A stretch of 64,000 bases of DNA from Mesorhizobium jarvisii (GCF_003601985.1 NZ_QZXA01000007.1:310001-374000); one strand, 5' to 3'. Shown: positions 34,088-43,371, numbered from the stretch's first letter. Notes: generated from the letters alone by a model not told the origin. Numbers and translations: made by a program.

Positions 34088-34722
34088 TGGCGGCGGACCG
34101 CACCGGTGCGCCGCCGCGCGCCTGGCAGCGCATGCTGTCCGGCCGTCGGCTCGACCTGCTCGACCCCTCGCCGCTCGACATCGAGATTTCCGACATTGCC
34201 CATGGGCTCGCCCGCGTCGCCCGCTGGAACGGCCAGACCAGCGGCGAGCATGCGTTTTCGGTCGCCCAGCATTCGCTGCTGGTAGAAGCCCTGTTCAATC
34301 ATCTGGTGCCTCAGGCTTCTGCCACCGACCGGCTCGCCGCGCTGCTGCACGATGCGCCTGAATATGTCATCGGCGACATGATCTCGCCGTTCAAGTCGGT
34401 GATGGGCGGCAGCTACAAGGACTGCGAATTGCGCCTGCAGCGCGCCATCCATCAGCGCTTTTCGCTGCCTCCCGAACCGGCCGCGGCACTGCGCAGGGAC
34501 ATCAAACGCGCCGACCAGATCGCCGCCTATTTCGAGGCAACGCTGCTGGCCGGCTTCTCGACCGCCGAGGCGACCGAATTCTTCGGCCGTCCGCGCGGTT
34601 TCTCCGCCGAGCGCTTCGATTTCACACCACGCTCGGTGACCTGGGCGCAAGATGCCTTCCTGAGGCGGTTTTCGGCGCTTGAGAAGTCGCGGCATCCAGT
34701 TGCAACGTCGGCGGTAGGGTAG
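34087..34722 (+). CDS. HD-domain phosphohydrolase (YfbR-like)
   Basis: A 211-aa cytosolic HD protein. The metal-binding residues appear in SVAQHSLLVEALFNHL and LLHDAPEYVIGDMISPFK. The closest known function is 5'-deoxynucleotidase (YfbR), removing phosphate from dNMPs, but many family members are untested. It is translationally coupled to ygfZ through a one-base overlap. No HD-linked second domain. Confidence 0.83.
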   Translation: MAADRTGAPPRAWQRMLSGRRLDLLDPSPLDIEISDIAHGLARVARWNGQTSGEHAFSVAQHSLLVEALFNHLVPQASATDRLAALLHDAPEYVIGDMISPFKSVMGGSYKDCELRLQRAIHQRFSLPPEPAAALRRDIKRADQIAAYFEATLLAGFSTAEATEFFGRPRGFSAERFDFTPRSVTWAQDAFLRRFSALEKSRHPVATSAVG

Positions 34723-34754
34723 AGAACGCTAAATTAACCGGAAACGGCAACAGT

Positions 34755-36929
34755 GTGGTGTTCGATCACGCACCGCAGGCGCGCCTCATGCCCGTCGTGG
34801 ACGTCAAGGATGGTTCGATCGTCCCGCAACGGGCGCCCGAAGGCGTGGAGCGCTCTCGCCGCATGGAAGACGAGCTGCGCGAACAGAACGAACGCTTTTC
34901 AGCCGCTGTCGAGAACATGTCGCACGGGCTGTGCATGTTCGATGCCGACGAACGCATGATCATCTGCAACGGCAACTACCTCAACATCTTCTGCCTCGAC
35001 GCCAAGCTGGTACGACCAGGCATCCGCTTCATCGACATTCTGCGCCACAGCGTCGACATCGGCATCGCCTCGCAAAGCGCCGACGAGCTCTATGCCATCC
35101 GCAAACCCTACATCGACCAGGCGAAACCCTCGACCTACGAAGAGACGCTGTCGGACGGTCGCATCATAAACATCTCGCACCGCCCGCTGGCCGTGGGCGG
35201 TTGGGTCTCGATCTACGAGGACATCACCGAACAGCGGCGCGCCGAGCAGGACCTCAAGGAGCAGCATCGCCGTTTCGACGCGGCACTCGCCAACATGTCG
35301 CAAGGCCTGCTGATGTACGACGCCGACGGCAGGATGATCGTGCGCAACCGGCGTTTTCTGGAGCTCTACAACGTCACCGCGGGGGACTTTCCGCTCGGGA
35401 CGACGCATCGCGACGCGCTCGAAAAACTGCTGGAACTCGGCATCTACCAGAAGATCGACGTCGACAGCGAAGTCGCCAAGACCGAGGCCTGCCTGGCGGC
35501 GGCAAAAATGCACTCGGCCTATCGTTATCTAACCGACGGCAGGACGGTCCTGGTCACGCGCCAGCCGATGAGCGGCGGCGGCTGGGTGGTGACCTTCGAC
35601 GACGTCACCGAACGTCGACGCACCGAAGAGCGCATGATCCATCTTGCGCATCACGACACGCTGACCGGACTGCCCAACCGCTCGATGTTTCGCGAGCGGC
35701 TCGACCAGGCGCTGGAGGATGCGGCGGCACCGCCGTTGGCGATCTTCTCGCTCGATCTCGACCGCTTCAAGGCGATCAACGACACCTGGGGACATCCCGC
35801 CGACGACTGGCTCTTGAAAAGCGTCGCCGAAAGGCTGCAGCGTTGCCTGCGCAATGAGACTGACGTCGTCGCCCGCTTCGGCGGCGACGAGTTCGTCGTC
35901 ATGCAGTTCAACTCAAGGGGCGTCGCCGATGCTGAAAAACTGGCGAAGCGCATCGCCGAGGCCATCGCAAAACCGTTTCGCGACAGGAGCCGAGATATGC
36001 ACATCGGCATCAGCCTGGGTATCGCTGTTTTCCCTGAAGATGGCAGGGACGCCGACACGCTGCTGAAAAACGCCGATACGGCGCTCTATCGGGCCAAGAG
36101 CGAAGGGAGAAACCTCTATCGCTTCTTCGAGCCCGCGATGGACGCCATAGTGCAGGCCCGGCGGGCTCTCGAGGTCGACCTCGAGGCCGCACAGCCGCGT
36201 CAGGAGTTCGATCTCGATTTCCAGCCCATCATGAACATCGCCTCCGGCGAGATCATCGGCGCGGAGGCCTTGATGCGCTGGCATTCCCCGGCGCGCGGCA
36301 CCGTCGCGCCGGACGCGTTCATTCCCGTCGCCGAAGAGACCGGCCTGATCGTGCCGCTCGGCGAATGGGCGCTGAGGAAGGCCTGCGCGGCGGCGGCCAG
36401 CTGGCCGCCCGGCTTGCGCATCGCGGTCAATGTCTCGGCCGTGCAGCTCAAAAGCGGCGGGTTTGCCCGCAGTGTCATCTCGGCGTTGGCCTTTTCAGGC
36501 GTGCCGGCCGGACAGCTGGAGCTGGAAATCACAGAAACCGTGTTGATGGACGAGAGCAAAACCGTGCTGAAGACGCTGCGCCAATTGCGCGATCTCGGCA
36601 TCCGCATCGCGCTGGATGATTTCGGCACCGGCTATTCCTCGCTCGGTTATCTCAGGCGTTTCCCGGTCGACAAGATCAAGATCGACCGCTCCTTCATCCG
36701 CGACATGAGCAATCGCGACACGGCGGCGATCGTCCGCACCATTATCGGGCTCGGCAACGAGCTTGGCATTGTCGTCACCGCCGAGGGCGTCGAGACCGAG
36801 GCGCAACTCGACATGCTGCGCGACAATGGCTGTGAAGAGGCGCAAGGCTATCTGATCGGTATCCCCTCGAAGGCGGCGGACATCCAGCGTCTGTTGAAGG
36901 CGCGTGCGCTACGCAGCCAGACCGGCTGA
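34755..36929 (+). CDS. PAS-PAS-GGDEF-EAL cyclic di-GMP protein
   Basis: A 724-aa soluble regulator. Two PAS domains (~45-160 and ~175-290, both of the NMSHGLCMFDADERM / NMSQGLLMYDADGRM type) precede a GGDEF domain (RFGGDEFVVM) and an EAL domain (GAEALMRW, NVSAVQL, ELEITETVL, LDDFGTGYSS, KIDRSFI, EGVET and EEAQGYL). All phosphodiesterase residues are intact. The GGDEF half retains the signature, but the usual GHxxGDxLL helix reads GHPADDWLL. It starts at GTG 34755. It probably degrades, and may also make, cyclic di-GMP in response to a signal sensed by PAS. Confidence 0.9.
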   Translation: MVFDHAPQARLMPVVDVKDGSIVPQRAPEGVERSRRMEDELREQNERFSAAVENMSHGLCMFDADERMIICNGNYLNIFCLDAKLVRPGIRFIDILRHSVDIGIASQSADELYAIRKPYIDQAKPSTYEETLSDGRIINISHRPLAVGGWVSIYEDITEQRRAEQDLKEQHRRFDAALANMSQGLLMYDADGRMIVRNRRFLELYNVTAGDFPLGTTHRDALEKLLELGIYQKIDVDSEVAKTEACLAAAKMHSAYRYLTDGRTVLVTRQPMSGGGWVVTFDDVTERRRTEERMIHLAHHDTLTGLPNRSMFRERLDQALEDAAAPPLAIFSLDLDRFKAINDTWGHPADDWLLKSVAERLQRCLRNETDVVARFGGDEFVVMQFNSRGVADAEKLAKRIAEAIAKPFRDRSRDMHIGISLGIAVFPEDGRDADTLLKNADTALYRAKSEGRNLYRFFEPAMDAIVQARRALEVDLEAAQPRQEFDLDFQPIMNIASGEIIGAEALMRWHSPARGTVAPDAFIPVAEETGLIVPLGEWALRKACAAAASWPPGLRIAVNVSAVQLKSGGFARSVISALAFSGVPAGQLELEITETVLMDESKTVLKTLRQLRDLGIRIALDDFGTGYSSLGYLRRFPVDKIKIDRSFIRDMSNRDTAAIVRTIIGLGNELGIVVTAEGVETEAQLDMLRDNGCEEAQGYLIGIPSKAADIQRLLKARALRSQTG

Positions 36930-36945
36930 TAGCGTAGGCGCAAGG

Positions 36946-37836
36946 TCAGATCAGCGTTTCCACGTATTTCTCGTGGAAGCTGACATAGCCCGGCTCGACC
37001 ACCTTCAGATGCCGCTCGATCAGCGCGTGAAACTGCGGCAATTGGTGAAACGGCACGCCCGGATAGGCATGATGCTCGGCATGGAACGGCATGTTCCAGG
37101 CCAGCTTGCGCACCACCCAGTTGGTCAGCGTGGTTCGCGTATTCTCCAGCATGTTGGCCACGAACGGACAGCGGCCGTGCTCGGCGAGCAGATAGAGGCG
37201 CAGAAAGGGCTGCCCCAGCAGAGCCGGAATGATCCAGACATAGAGAAGCACGGAGAGACGGAAATAGACGGCGAACAGAAGAACGACGGCGTAAAAGGCA
37301 ATCGTGGCGCGCGCTTCGGCCCGCACCTTGGGTCGGCCTTTCGGCGGCACATAGCTTTCCTGGCTGCCGCCAACCGCATTGGCGTAGAGCGTCTTGAGAT
37401 GGCCCCACCACAGCGGGATGCCGGAAACATGCACGAGGTACTGCCGCAGCGTTTCCGGCTTGGGAAAGGCGAGCTCCGGATCGTTTTCAGGGTCCTGCGT
37501 GAAGCGGTGATGGGCGAAATGGAAATAACGGAACCAGTCGGCCGGCAGCGCCAGCGCCAGGCTGCACACCCGCGCCACGGCATCGTTCAGCCACTGCGTG
37601 TCGAAGGCCGTGCGATGAACCGTCTCGTGCAGCAGCGTGAACAGGAAGACGATCAGGATGCCTTGCGGCAGCATCAGCAGCGGCCAGAATGGCACTTTCG
37701 CGGCGATCAGCGATCCAATGATCACTATCGCTCCCCAATGGGCGCCGAGCTGAACGAGACCCACAGCATTGGACTTGGCGGTCAGGCGACTACGCTCCTC
37801 CGGGGTAAGTGACGCGATGATGTCGCGATGGTCCAT
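36946..37836 (-). CDS. membrane fatty acid desaturase
   Basis: A 296-aa integral membrane di-iron enzyme. The three histidine boxes are H70-ETVH74-R, H106-FAHH110 and H252-AEHH256, as in acyl-lipid desaturases and related hydroxylases. Four or more hydrophobic helices surround them. It is divergent from a LysR gene 104 bp away, and a palindromic LysR box lies next to that gene, so it is probably regulated by it. Substrate (fatty acyl chain or carotenoid-type lipid) is not determined. Confidence 0.85.
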   Translation of the reverse strand: MDHRDIIASLTPEERSRLTAKSNAVGLVQLGAHWGAIVIIGSLIAAKVPFWPLLMLPQGILIVFLFTLLHETVHRTAFDTQWLNDAVARVCSLALALPADWFRYFHFAHHRFTQDPENDPELAFPKPETLRQYLVHVSGIPLWWGHLKTLYANAVGGSQESYVPPKGRPKVRAEARATIAFYAVVLLFAVYFRLSVLLYVWIIPALLGQPFLRLYLLAEHGRCPFVANMLENTRTTLTNWVVRKLAWNMPFHAEHHAYPGVPFHQLPQFHALIERHLKVVEPGYVSFHEKYVETLI

Positions 37837-37920
37837 CGATTTCGATCCAGGCTGGCGATTTGATAAGACCCACTCTAGTTGGTGAAAAAGCTTTCCAAAA
37901 ACGACGATTCCTGCGATTTG

Positions 37921-37937
37921 GATAAGTTCATCTTATC
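37921..37937. promoter_or_regulatory. candidate LysR operator
   Basis: GATAAG-TTCAT-CTTATC is a perfect inverted repeat with a T-N11-A core, three bases upstream of the LysR start at 37941. A lone GATAAG half-site occurs at 37862-37867, nearer the desaturase gene. Confidence 0.6.
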
Positions 37938-37940
37938 TAT

Positions 37941-38867
37941 ATGGCGATCATGGTCACATCTCCATCGCTCAAAGGACTTCAGGCCTTCGAGGCCGCGGCG
38001 CGTACGGGCAGTTTTGCTGCGGCGGCGGAAGAGCTTTCGGTCTCGGCGGCCGCCGTCAGCCAGCTTATCCGCACCGTCGAGGAACAGATGGGGCGCAAGC
38101 TGTTTCATCGGGTCAACCGCAAGGTTGTGCTCACCGAGGCCGGCGTGGAGATGCTGCCTCGGTTGACCATGGCCTTCCACGAAATCGGCAGTGTCTCGCG
38201 CGAATTGGGCGGCGATGCCTTCCGCCCGCGCTTGGTGGTGTCGGTGCCGCCTTCCATGGCGATGGGCTGGCTTTCGCAGCGTCTGTCGGGCTTCGTCGCA
38301 AGCCACGGCGCCGCCGACATCTCGCTGCGCGGCGACGACGACCCGGTGCCGTTCGACCGCGAACTGATCGACATCAGGCTCTCCTACGGTCCGCATTATC
38401 GCGAGCACCCGACCGAGGACATCACCCGGGACGCCGTCTATCCGGTCTGCGCACCGAGGCTTGCCAGCGCGATCAAGGCGGACGCCGGTCCGCTCGCCGG
38501 GCTGTCGCTGATCCACACCGACTGGGGACCAACCGGCGCCTCGTTTCCGTCCTGGCGCAACTGGTTCGAGGCTGAAGGTGTCCAACCTGGCCGGGCGGCG
38601 CAGCGGGGCCTGTCGGCCAACTCGTCGCGCGCCGCCCTCGACCTCGCCATTTCGGGGCTGGGTGTGGCACTGGCGCAAGGGGTCTATTGTGCCGAGGCGG
38701 TGGAGGACGGCAGGCTGGTTCGGCCCGCCGCCAGGGCGATCGCACTGCGCCAGCCCTATTGCCTGACCATTCCCGAGCGCAGCGCCAGGCGCGATGTCGT
38801 GGCGGCATTCCGCGATTGGCTGATCGAGGAATGCCGTCGCGCCGTGGGCTCGCCGGCGCTGCGTTGA
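37941..38867 (+). CDS. LysR family transcriptional regulator (GcvA-like)
   Basis: A 308-aa regulator whose N-terminus (SLKGLQAFEAAARTGSFAAAAEELSVSAAAVSQLIRTVEE) is typical of the GcvA subgroup, with a C-terminal effector domain. Divergent from a membrane desaturase and therefore its likely regulator. ATG 37941 is directly downstream of a palindromic LysR box, pointing to autorepression. Confidence 0.9.
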   Translation: MAIMVTSPSLKGLQAFEAAARTGSFAAAAEELSVSAAAVSQLIRTVEEQMGRKLFHRVNRKVVLTEAGVEMLPRLTMAFHEIGSVSRELGGDAFRPRLVVSVPPSMAMGWLSQRLSGFVASHGAADISLRGDDDPVPFDRELIDIRLSYGPHYREHPTEDITRDAVYPVCAPRLASAIKADAGPLAGLSLIHTDWGPTGASFPSWRNWFEAEGVQPGRAAQRGLSANSSRAALDLAISGLGVALAQGVYCAEAVEDGRLVRPAARAIALRQPYCLTIPERSARRDVVAAFRDWLIEECRRAVGSPALR

Positions 38868-38885
38868 CCCGTCGGGCTCGCGTGG

Positions 38886-39158
38886 TCACAGGTGCCCGCT
38901 CAAGGCCGCCACCATTTCCTTGCTCGTCGCCACCGGAATGATCTCGAACTCGACCAGATCGGCCCATTCGATCACCCAGCGTTGCAGCAGCGTGACGCCG
39001 TCCGTCTCCACCAGCAGGAAGCAGCGGCTCATGTCCGCGGCGATCCAGCTGTGGTGAACGACAAGCTCCTCCGGCTTCAGGCGGCCCCGATCGCGGAAAC
39101 GGCGGTAGATATCCTTGCGGTCGCAGCCGGTGAAATCCTCGATCACGATGAACTGCAT
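38886..39158 (-). CDS. DUF3303 protein
   Basis: A 90-aa protein (MQFIVIEDFTGCDRKDIYRRFRDRGR...) matching the DUF3303 pattern of a small ferredoxin-like barrel. It contains the family's SRCFLLVETD and LLQRWVIEWADLVEFEIIPV segments. It starts 21 bp after the RLAN-RimK gene, in the same direction, so it is probably the third gene of the GNAT-C39/RimK operon. Function unknown. Confidence 0.75.
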   Translation of the reverse strand: MQFIVIEDFTGCDRKDIYRRFRDRGRLKPEELVVHHSWIAADMSRCFLLVETDGVTLLQRWVIEWADLVEFEIIPVATSKEMVAALSGHL

Positions 39159-39179
39159 GTTTTCCCCTTGGTGGACTTG

Positions 39180-40643
39180 TTACCGCCCCGGCCGGTCGAG
39201 CCGCTCCAGGAACCACTGCGTCAGCCGCACCCAGACCTCGTCCTTTTCGCCGGAATCCTCCCAGCCATGGTCGAGATTGGGGTTGTCGTTGACCTCGATG
39301 ACGAAGACGCCGTCCTTGGTCTCCTTGAGGTCGACGCCATAGAGGCCGTCGCCGATGCAGCGCGCCGCCTTGACCGCCGTCTCGACGACATGGGCCGGCG
39401 TCTCCTTCAGCGTGAAGGTCTTGATGCCACCTTGGTCGGGCTTGCCATTGGCCTTGTGGTTGACGATCTGCCAGTGCTTCTTGGCCATCAGATAGTGCAC
39501 GGCAAACAGCGGCTGGCCGCCGAGCACGCCGACGCGCCAGTCATATTCGGTCGGAATGAATTTCTGCGCGATGAGGAGGTCGGAATCCTCCAGCCACTCG
39601 GTCGCAAGCCGTGTCAGTTCCTCAAGATTCTCGCATTTCTTGACGCCGCGCGAGAAGGACGAATCCGGGATCTTCAGCACGAGCGGGAAGCCCAGCGTCT
39701 GCGCGGCCAGTTCGAAGTCGGAGGTGCCGGCGATCATCACGGTCGGCGGCACCGGCACCTTGTTGTAGGCCATCAGCTCGTTAAGATAGACCTTGTTGGT
39801 GCAACGGATCATCGACAGCGGATCGTCGATGACGGGCATGCCTTCCTGCTGGGCGCGGCGGGCGAAACGATAGGTGTGGTTGGAGATCGAAGTGGTCTCG
39901 CGGATGAACAGCGCATCGTAGTTCGCGAGCTTGGCAAGATCCTTCCTGGTGATAGGCTCGATTTCGACGCCCATCTTTTCGGCGATCTTGGCCCAGTAGC
40001 GCAGCGACGAGATTTCCGACGGCGGCAGTTCCTCGTGCGGATCGACCAGCGTGGCGAAGGTGTAGCGCGCCGGCGTGCGCCCCTTGGTGTCGCGCCATTC
40101 ACGGTTGGTGTAGGTCTCCAGGCACTGGATGAAGCTTTTTTCCTCGTCCTCGGTCATACGCGCCAACGGATGGAAGCCGATCTTGCGGATCGAAGCCCAT
40201 TCGGCGCTGTCCTTGATGTGAACCTCGAGCGCCGGCGCCCGGAACCAGTCGAACAACAGCTTGGCGAAGCGGTCCCAGACTTTCGACGGGCCGATGCCGA
40301 AAAAGATGCACACCTTGGCTGGAAAGGCGCCGCCGAGATCCTTGCGGCATTTGTTGAGCGCCAGTTCCAGTTCCGGCAGCGCATGTTCGTAGAGCTTGCG
40401 TTCGGACAGGTCGATCATCGTCTCAACGGTCGGAATGACCTTGTGGCCGCGCGAACTCGCCAGCAGCGAGGCATAGTAGCCGCGGCTCTGGTAGCCGTAA
40501 TTGTTGGACAGGTTGATGACCTTCGGCCGCTGGCCGCGGAACAGCGACGGATGCGCGAGATAGTCGCGATTGGTGATGATCTTATGCGGTGTCGCCACCT
40601 GGTCGAGATCGCTCTGCCGGCCGGTAAGGATGACCCAGGTCAT
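39180..40643 (-). CDS. RLAN-domain RimK-like ATP-grasp ligase
   Basis: A 487-aa protein. Residues ~1-150 match the RLAN domain (NLSNNYGYQSRGYYASLLASSRGHKV), which precedes a RimK-type ATP-grasp (~190-480) with the FPLVLKIPDSSFSRGVKKCE, WRVGVLGGQPLF and NPNLDHG segments. ATP-grasp enzymes of this type join an amino acid to an acceptor with ATP. It overlaps the GNAT-peptidase gene by four bases. Families with this fusion and neighbour have been proposed to build or modify peptides, but no product is known. Confidence 0.88.
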   Translation of the reverse strand: MTWVILTGRQSDLDQVATPHKIITNRDYLAHPSLFRGQRPKVINLSNNYGYQSRGYYASLLASSRGHKVIPTVETMIDLSERKLYEHALPELELALNKCRKDLGGAFPAKVCIFFGIGPSKVWDRFAKLLFDWFRAPALEVHIKDSAEWASIRKIGFHPLARMTEDEEKSFIQCLETYTNREWRDTKGRTPARYTFATLVDPHEELPPSEISSLRYWAKIAEKMGVEIEPITRKDLAKLANYDALFIRETTSISNHTYRFARRAQQEGMPVIDDPLSMIRCTNKVYLNELMAYNKVPVPPTVMIAGTSDFELAAQTLGFPLVLKIPDSSFSRGVKKCENLEELTRLATEWLEDSDLLIAQKFIPTEYDWRVGVLGGQPLFAVHYLMAKKHWQIVNHKANGKPDQGGIKTFTLKETPAHVVETAVKAARCIGDGLYGVDLKETKDGVFVIEVNDNPNLDHGWEDSGEKDEVWVRLTQWFLERLDRPGR

Positions 40644-41833
40644 TGTGTGTCGCGCTTCCCCAGAGTGATGGCGGCACGCAGTCCGTCGCGGCCGAACTGC
40701 GCCATGTTCATGAAGATGCCGTAGGGCACGGGAATGTTGGCGGCATCAAGGATGGTTTCCTGCCTTTCGTCCTCGACCCAGGGATCGTGGATAAGAATAT
40801 GATCGCCATCGTCGCCGATGGCCAGCACCCAGTGCGGCACCTTCTTGCCGAACATCAGGAAACCGCTGATCAGCACCAGCACCAGTTTTCCCTCTGATAT
40901 CGCGGTTCTGATGTCATCGATGGTGAAGGAGCGGTAATTCACCGGGATGCCGTAAAGTTCCGCGCGGCGGCGAAAGTCGACCTGGGCCAGTTCCATCACG
41001 CGGCGCTTGTCCTCGCTGCGCACCGATTGCAGAAACAGCGCGCCGTAGAAGGAAACAAAGATCTCCGCCGCGAGCCCGCTTTCATAACCCGAGACAGCCA
41101 GGCCGAATGGTTCGCAGCCGCCCGGCCCCGACATCATGAAGACGGTCGTGGCCTCGCGCCAGAGGCGGATTTCCATCACCGGATCGGGCACGAAGTCGCG
41201 GTCGAAATTGGCCATGGCCATCATCAGGCAGCATGGGCCGCAGGTGAACTCGCAGGTCTGCTGGTAGAACGGCACCCTTGTGGCGACCGGAAGGTCGCCG
41301 CGCAGGGTTTTCTCATAACGAAGCGCGGTCGCGCCGTCCTCGTAATAGCCAGGCTCGCGGCCAATCTTGCGGTAGCCGGCCCGCTCGTAGATGCGGATGG
41401 CGCGGTCGTTGTCCTCGCGCACTTCGAGACGCAGCATCATGCGATCGTGCCCGAAGGCCGCCTCCTCCGCCGCAGTCAAAAGCTGGCGCCCGATGCCAAG
41501 CGCGCCGAAAAATGGACCGACGGCTATGGAATAGAGCCGCGCCACCCCACTGCCCTTGCGGAACAGCACGATCGCGTAGCCGGCGACGCGGCCGTCGAGC
41601 TCGGCGACCAGCGTCTCAGCGGTCTCGCGCTCGATGAAAAGGCGAAAGGAGCGACGGGAAATGCGATCGCTCGAAAAAACGGCTTTCTCGATGGCGGCGA
41701 GATCATCGACGTCAGACGCGCGGGCCGTACGGATCTCGGCAGGCATGCGACTTGAGAAAACCTCGATTGCGTTGCGGAAACGGCCCCGATCAAAAGCGTC
41801 GCAAACACCGGCCGAAGCGCCAGTATTCATCAA
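40640..41833 (-). CDS. GNAT acetyltransferase fused to a C39/papain-like peptidase
   Basis: A 397-aa fusion. Residues ~33-175 are a GNAT domain with the acetyl-CoA loop GALGIGRQL. Residues ~185-397 are a C39-like (DUF3335) peptidase with C198/C201/C202 in FTCGPCCLMM and a later PHWVLAIGDDGDHILIHDPW carrying His and Asp. Start: TTG 41833 has AAGGAG nine bases upstream; an in-frame ATG follows immediately. It is the first gene of an operon with the RLAN-RimK ligase and DUF3303. The pairing is the known genomic hallmark of this uncharacterised system. Confidence 0.87.
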   Translation of the reverse strand: MMNTGASAGVCDAFDRGRFRNAIEVFSSRMPAEIRTARASDVDDLAAIEKAVFSSDRISRRSFRLFIERETAETLVAELDGRVAGYAIVLFRKGSGVARLYSIAVGPFFGALGIGRQLLTAAEEAAFGHDRMMLRLEVREDNDRAIRIYERAGYRKIGREPGYYEDGATALRYEKTLRGDLPVATRVPFYQQTCEFTCGPCCLMMAMANFDRDFVPDPVMEIRLWREATTVFMMSGPGGCEPFGLAVSGYESGLAAEIFVSFYGALFLQSVRSEDKRRVMELAQVDFRRRAELYGIPVNYRSFTIDDIRTAISEGKLVLVLISGFLMFGKKVPHWVLAIGDDGDHILIHDPWVEDERQETILDAANIPVPYGIFMNMAQFGRDGLRAAITLGKRDTQ

Positions 41834-41953
41834 GCGCTATCGCTCCTTGATTAGGGCCGAATTGTGACAGTTTCGGCGGTGGCAAGGAAGCTCGCGGGCT
41901 TTGAGCAGGATCCCTGTTTGATAGGCCACCGGCTGCGAACAATTGCGGCCAAC

Positions 41954-42745
41954 TCAGCTTGCGAGACCCGCCAGAAGCTGGCCATAGGCATTCTTGGCCA
42001 CGACTGCCAATTGCTCGCGCGGCAGCGAGCCGACGACGGCGCAGCCATAGCCCTTGTCCAGCCAGTAGACGGCCTGCGGGCCGTCCTGCGCCGAAGCATA
42101 GGTGCCCTTGGCATTCTCCACCGATTCCGCGGTGACGAAGAGGGATATGCGCTCGCCCTTGTCGTCCTCGTAGAGCAGCATCGCGGCCTTGCTGTCGCCG
42201 GCCGGCAGCAAGCGGCCGCCAACCAGTTGGAAGCCGTTCGCGGTCAGGTCCGGCGCCACCAGCTTCAGCCCGACCCGGTTGGACAGCCAGGTCTGCAAAT
42301 GATCCTTGTCGCTGGCCGGCACTTCCACGGCATGCCGCTTCTCGGCGGCGTAGATGACATGGGCGGCAATCGCCTGTTCGGCGAGCCGATCTTCCGCCGG
42401 GTCCTCCTGTCCGATGCCGTCCATGCCGGCAAAGTAGCCGCCAAATCCACCCGTGGCCAAAAGCACCGCCGCGGCAGCGGCAAGCCACCAGCGCGAGCGC
42501 GGCACCGCAGTCTTAACCGGCGCTTCGCCGAGCACCACCTTGCGCAAGCGCGCGGGAACAGGTTCATCCAGCACGCCGGCAAAGGCCGAGCGCAACGCCT
42601 CCCGGTCGGCTGTGAAGCGGGCGCTCCTGGCCTTCATCTCGGGGTTGGCGTCCAGCCAGGCATCATAGGCGGCGCGCTCGTCGGCCGGCAGTTCGCCGTC
42701 GAGCGCCATATGGATGTCACGTTCTGAAAAATCGCGGCGGATCAT
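41954..42745 (-). CDS. anti-sigma factor, single-pass membrane protein
   Basis: A 263-aa protein: an N-terminal cytoplasmic domain (SERDIHMALDGELPADERAAYDAW) that would bind the sigma factor, one transmembrane helix (~85-107), and a periplasmic domain (~110-263). The N-terminal segment resembles anti-sigma domains but lacks the CxxC zinc motif. It overlaps the sigma gene by four bases, the usual arrangement for balanced production. The periplasmic domain probably senses envelope or oxidative stress; the signal is unknown. Confidence 0.85.
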   Translation of the reverse strand: MIRRDFSERDIHMALDGELPADERAAYDAWLDANPEMKARSARFTADREALRSAFAGVLDEPVPARLRKVVLGEAPVKTAVPRSRWWLAAAAAVLLATGGFGGYFAGMDGIGQEDPAEDRLAEQAIAAHVIYAAEKRHAVEVPASDKDHLQTWLSNRVGLKLVAPDLTANGFQLVGGRLLPAGDSKAAMLLYEDDKGERISLFVTAESVENAKGTYASAQDGPQAVYWLDKGYGCAVVGSLPREQLAVVAKNAYGQLLAGLAS

Positions 42746-43260
42746 TTCTCGACGATCCTTATCGCGCGGCGACGCGCCGTGTCATCCAGCAAGCCGCGCA
42801 GCTCCTCACGCCCGCGCGCAATGCGCGACATCAGCGTGCCCGCGGGCACGCCCAGCATGTTGGCGGCCTCGGCATAGGAGAAGCCTTCGATGGCGACCAT
42901 GACAAGAGCCGCACGGCGATCGGGGCTGATTGCCTGCAGCGCGTTGATGATCTCACGCGAGGCGATGCCGTCCAACTGCTCTGCCGGCTGGGCCACCGCC
43001 TCGCCCGCTTCCAGGGGCAGCATCGCCGCTTCGCCGCGACGGTTCACCTTGCGCATCTGGTCGATGAACAAATGATGCATGATCGTAAACAGCCACCTCC
43101 TGGGGCTTTCTCCCGTCTGCCAGTTGTCGAGCCGCACGAGTGCGCGCTCGAGGCAGTCCTGGACGAGGTCGTCGGCAGAATCCCGGTCGCGCAACAGCGA
43201 GCGTGCGTAGCGGCGCAGGCGCGGTATTTCGCCAAGGATTGCTGCCTTCTTTTCGTCCAT
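42742..43260 (-). CDS. ECF-type RNA polymerase sigma factor
   Basis: A 172-aa sigma factor with region 2 (RYARSLLRDRDSADDLVQDCLERAL, then WLFTIMHHLFIDQMRK) and region 4 (SPDRRAALVMVAIEGFSYAEAANMLGVPAGTLMSRIARGRE). I chose ATG 43260 (MDEKKAAILGEI), which gives a normal-length protein; the frame is open to a GTG at 43359, close to the predicted transcript start. The next gene is its anti-sigma factor. A good ECF-type promoter lies upstream, so it probably autoregulates. Group membership (EcfG-unrelated, cognate to a membrane anti-sigma) is clear; targets are not. Confidence 0.9.
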   Translation of the reverse strand: MDEKKAAILGEIPRLRRYARSLLRDRDSADDLVQDCLERALVRLDNWQTGESPRRWLFTIMHHLFIDQMRKVNRRGEAAMLPLEAGEAVAQPAEQLDGIASREIINALQAISPDRRAALVMVAIEGFSYAEAANMLGVPAGTLMSRIARGREELRGLLDDTARRRAIRIVEK

Positions 43261-43371
43261 GACCGCTGGTTCTGAAATCGCCCTTGTTGATCCCGATTCA
43301 ACGCGCCTTCCCGGCGCGACGCAAGCGGCCAGCGCGAAGCGGTCCACCGCCCCGGTCACCCAAGCAATGAG

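Noticed and set aside
38892..40724. 610-aa open frame on the plus strand
   Set aside because: It is antisense to the RLAN-RimK and DUF3303 genes and has no recognisable motif.
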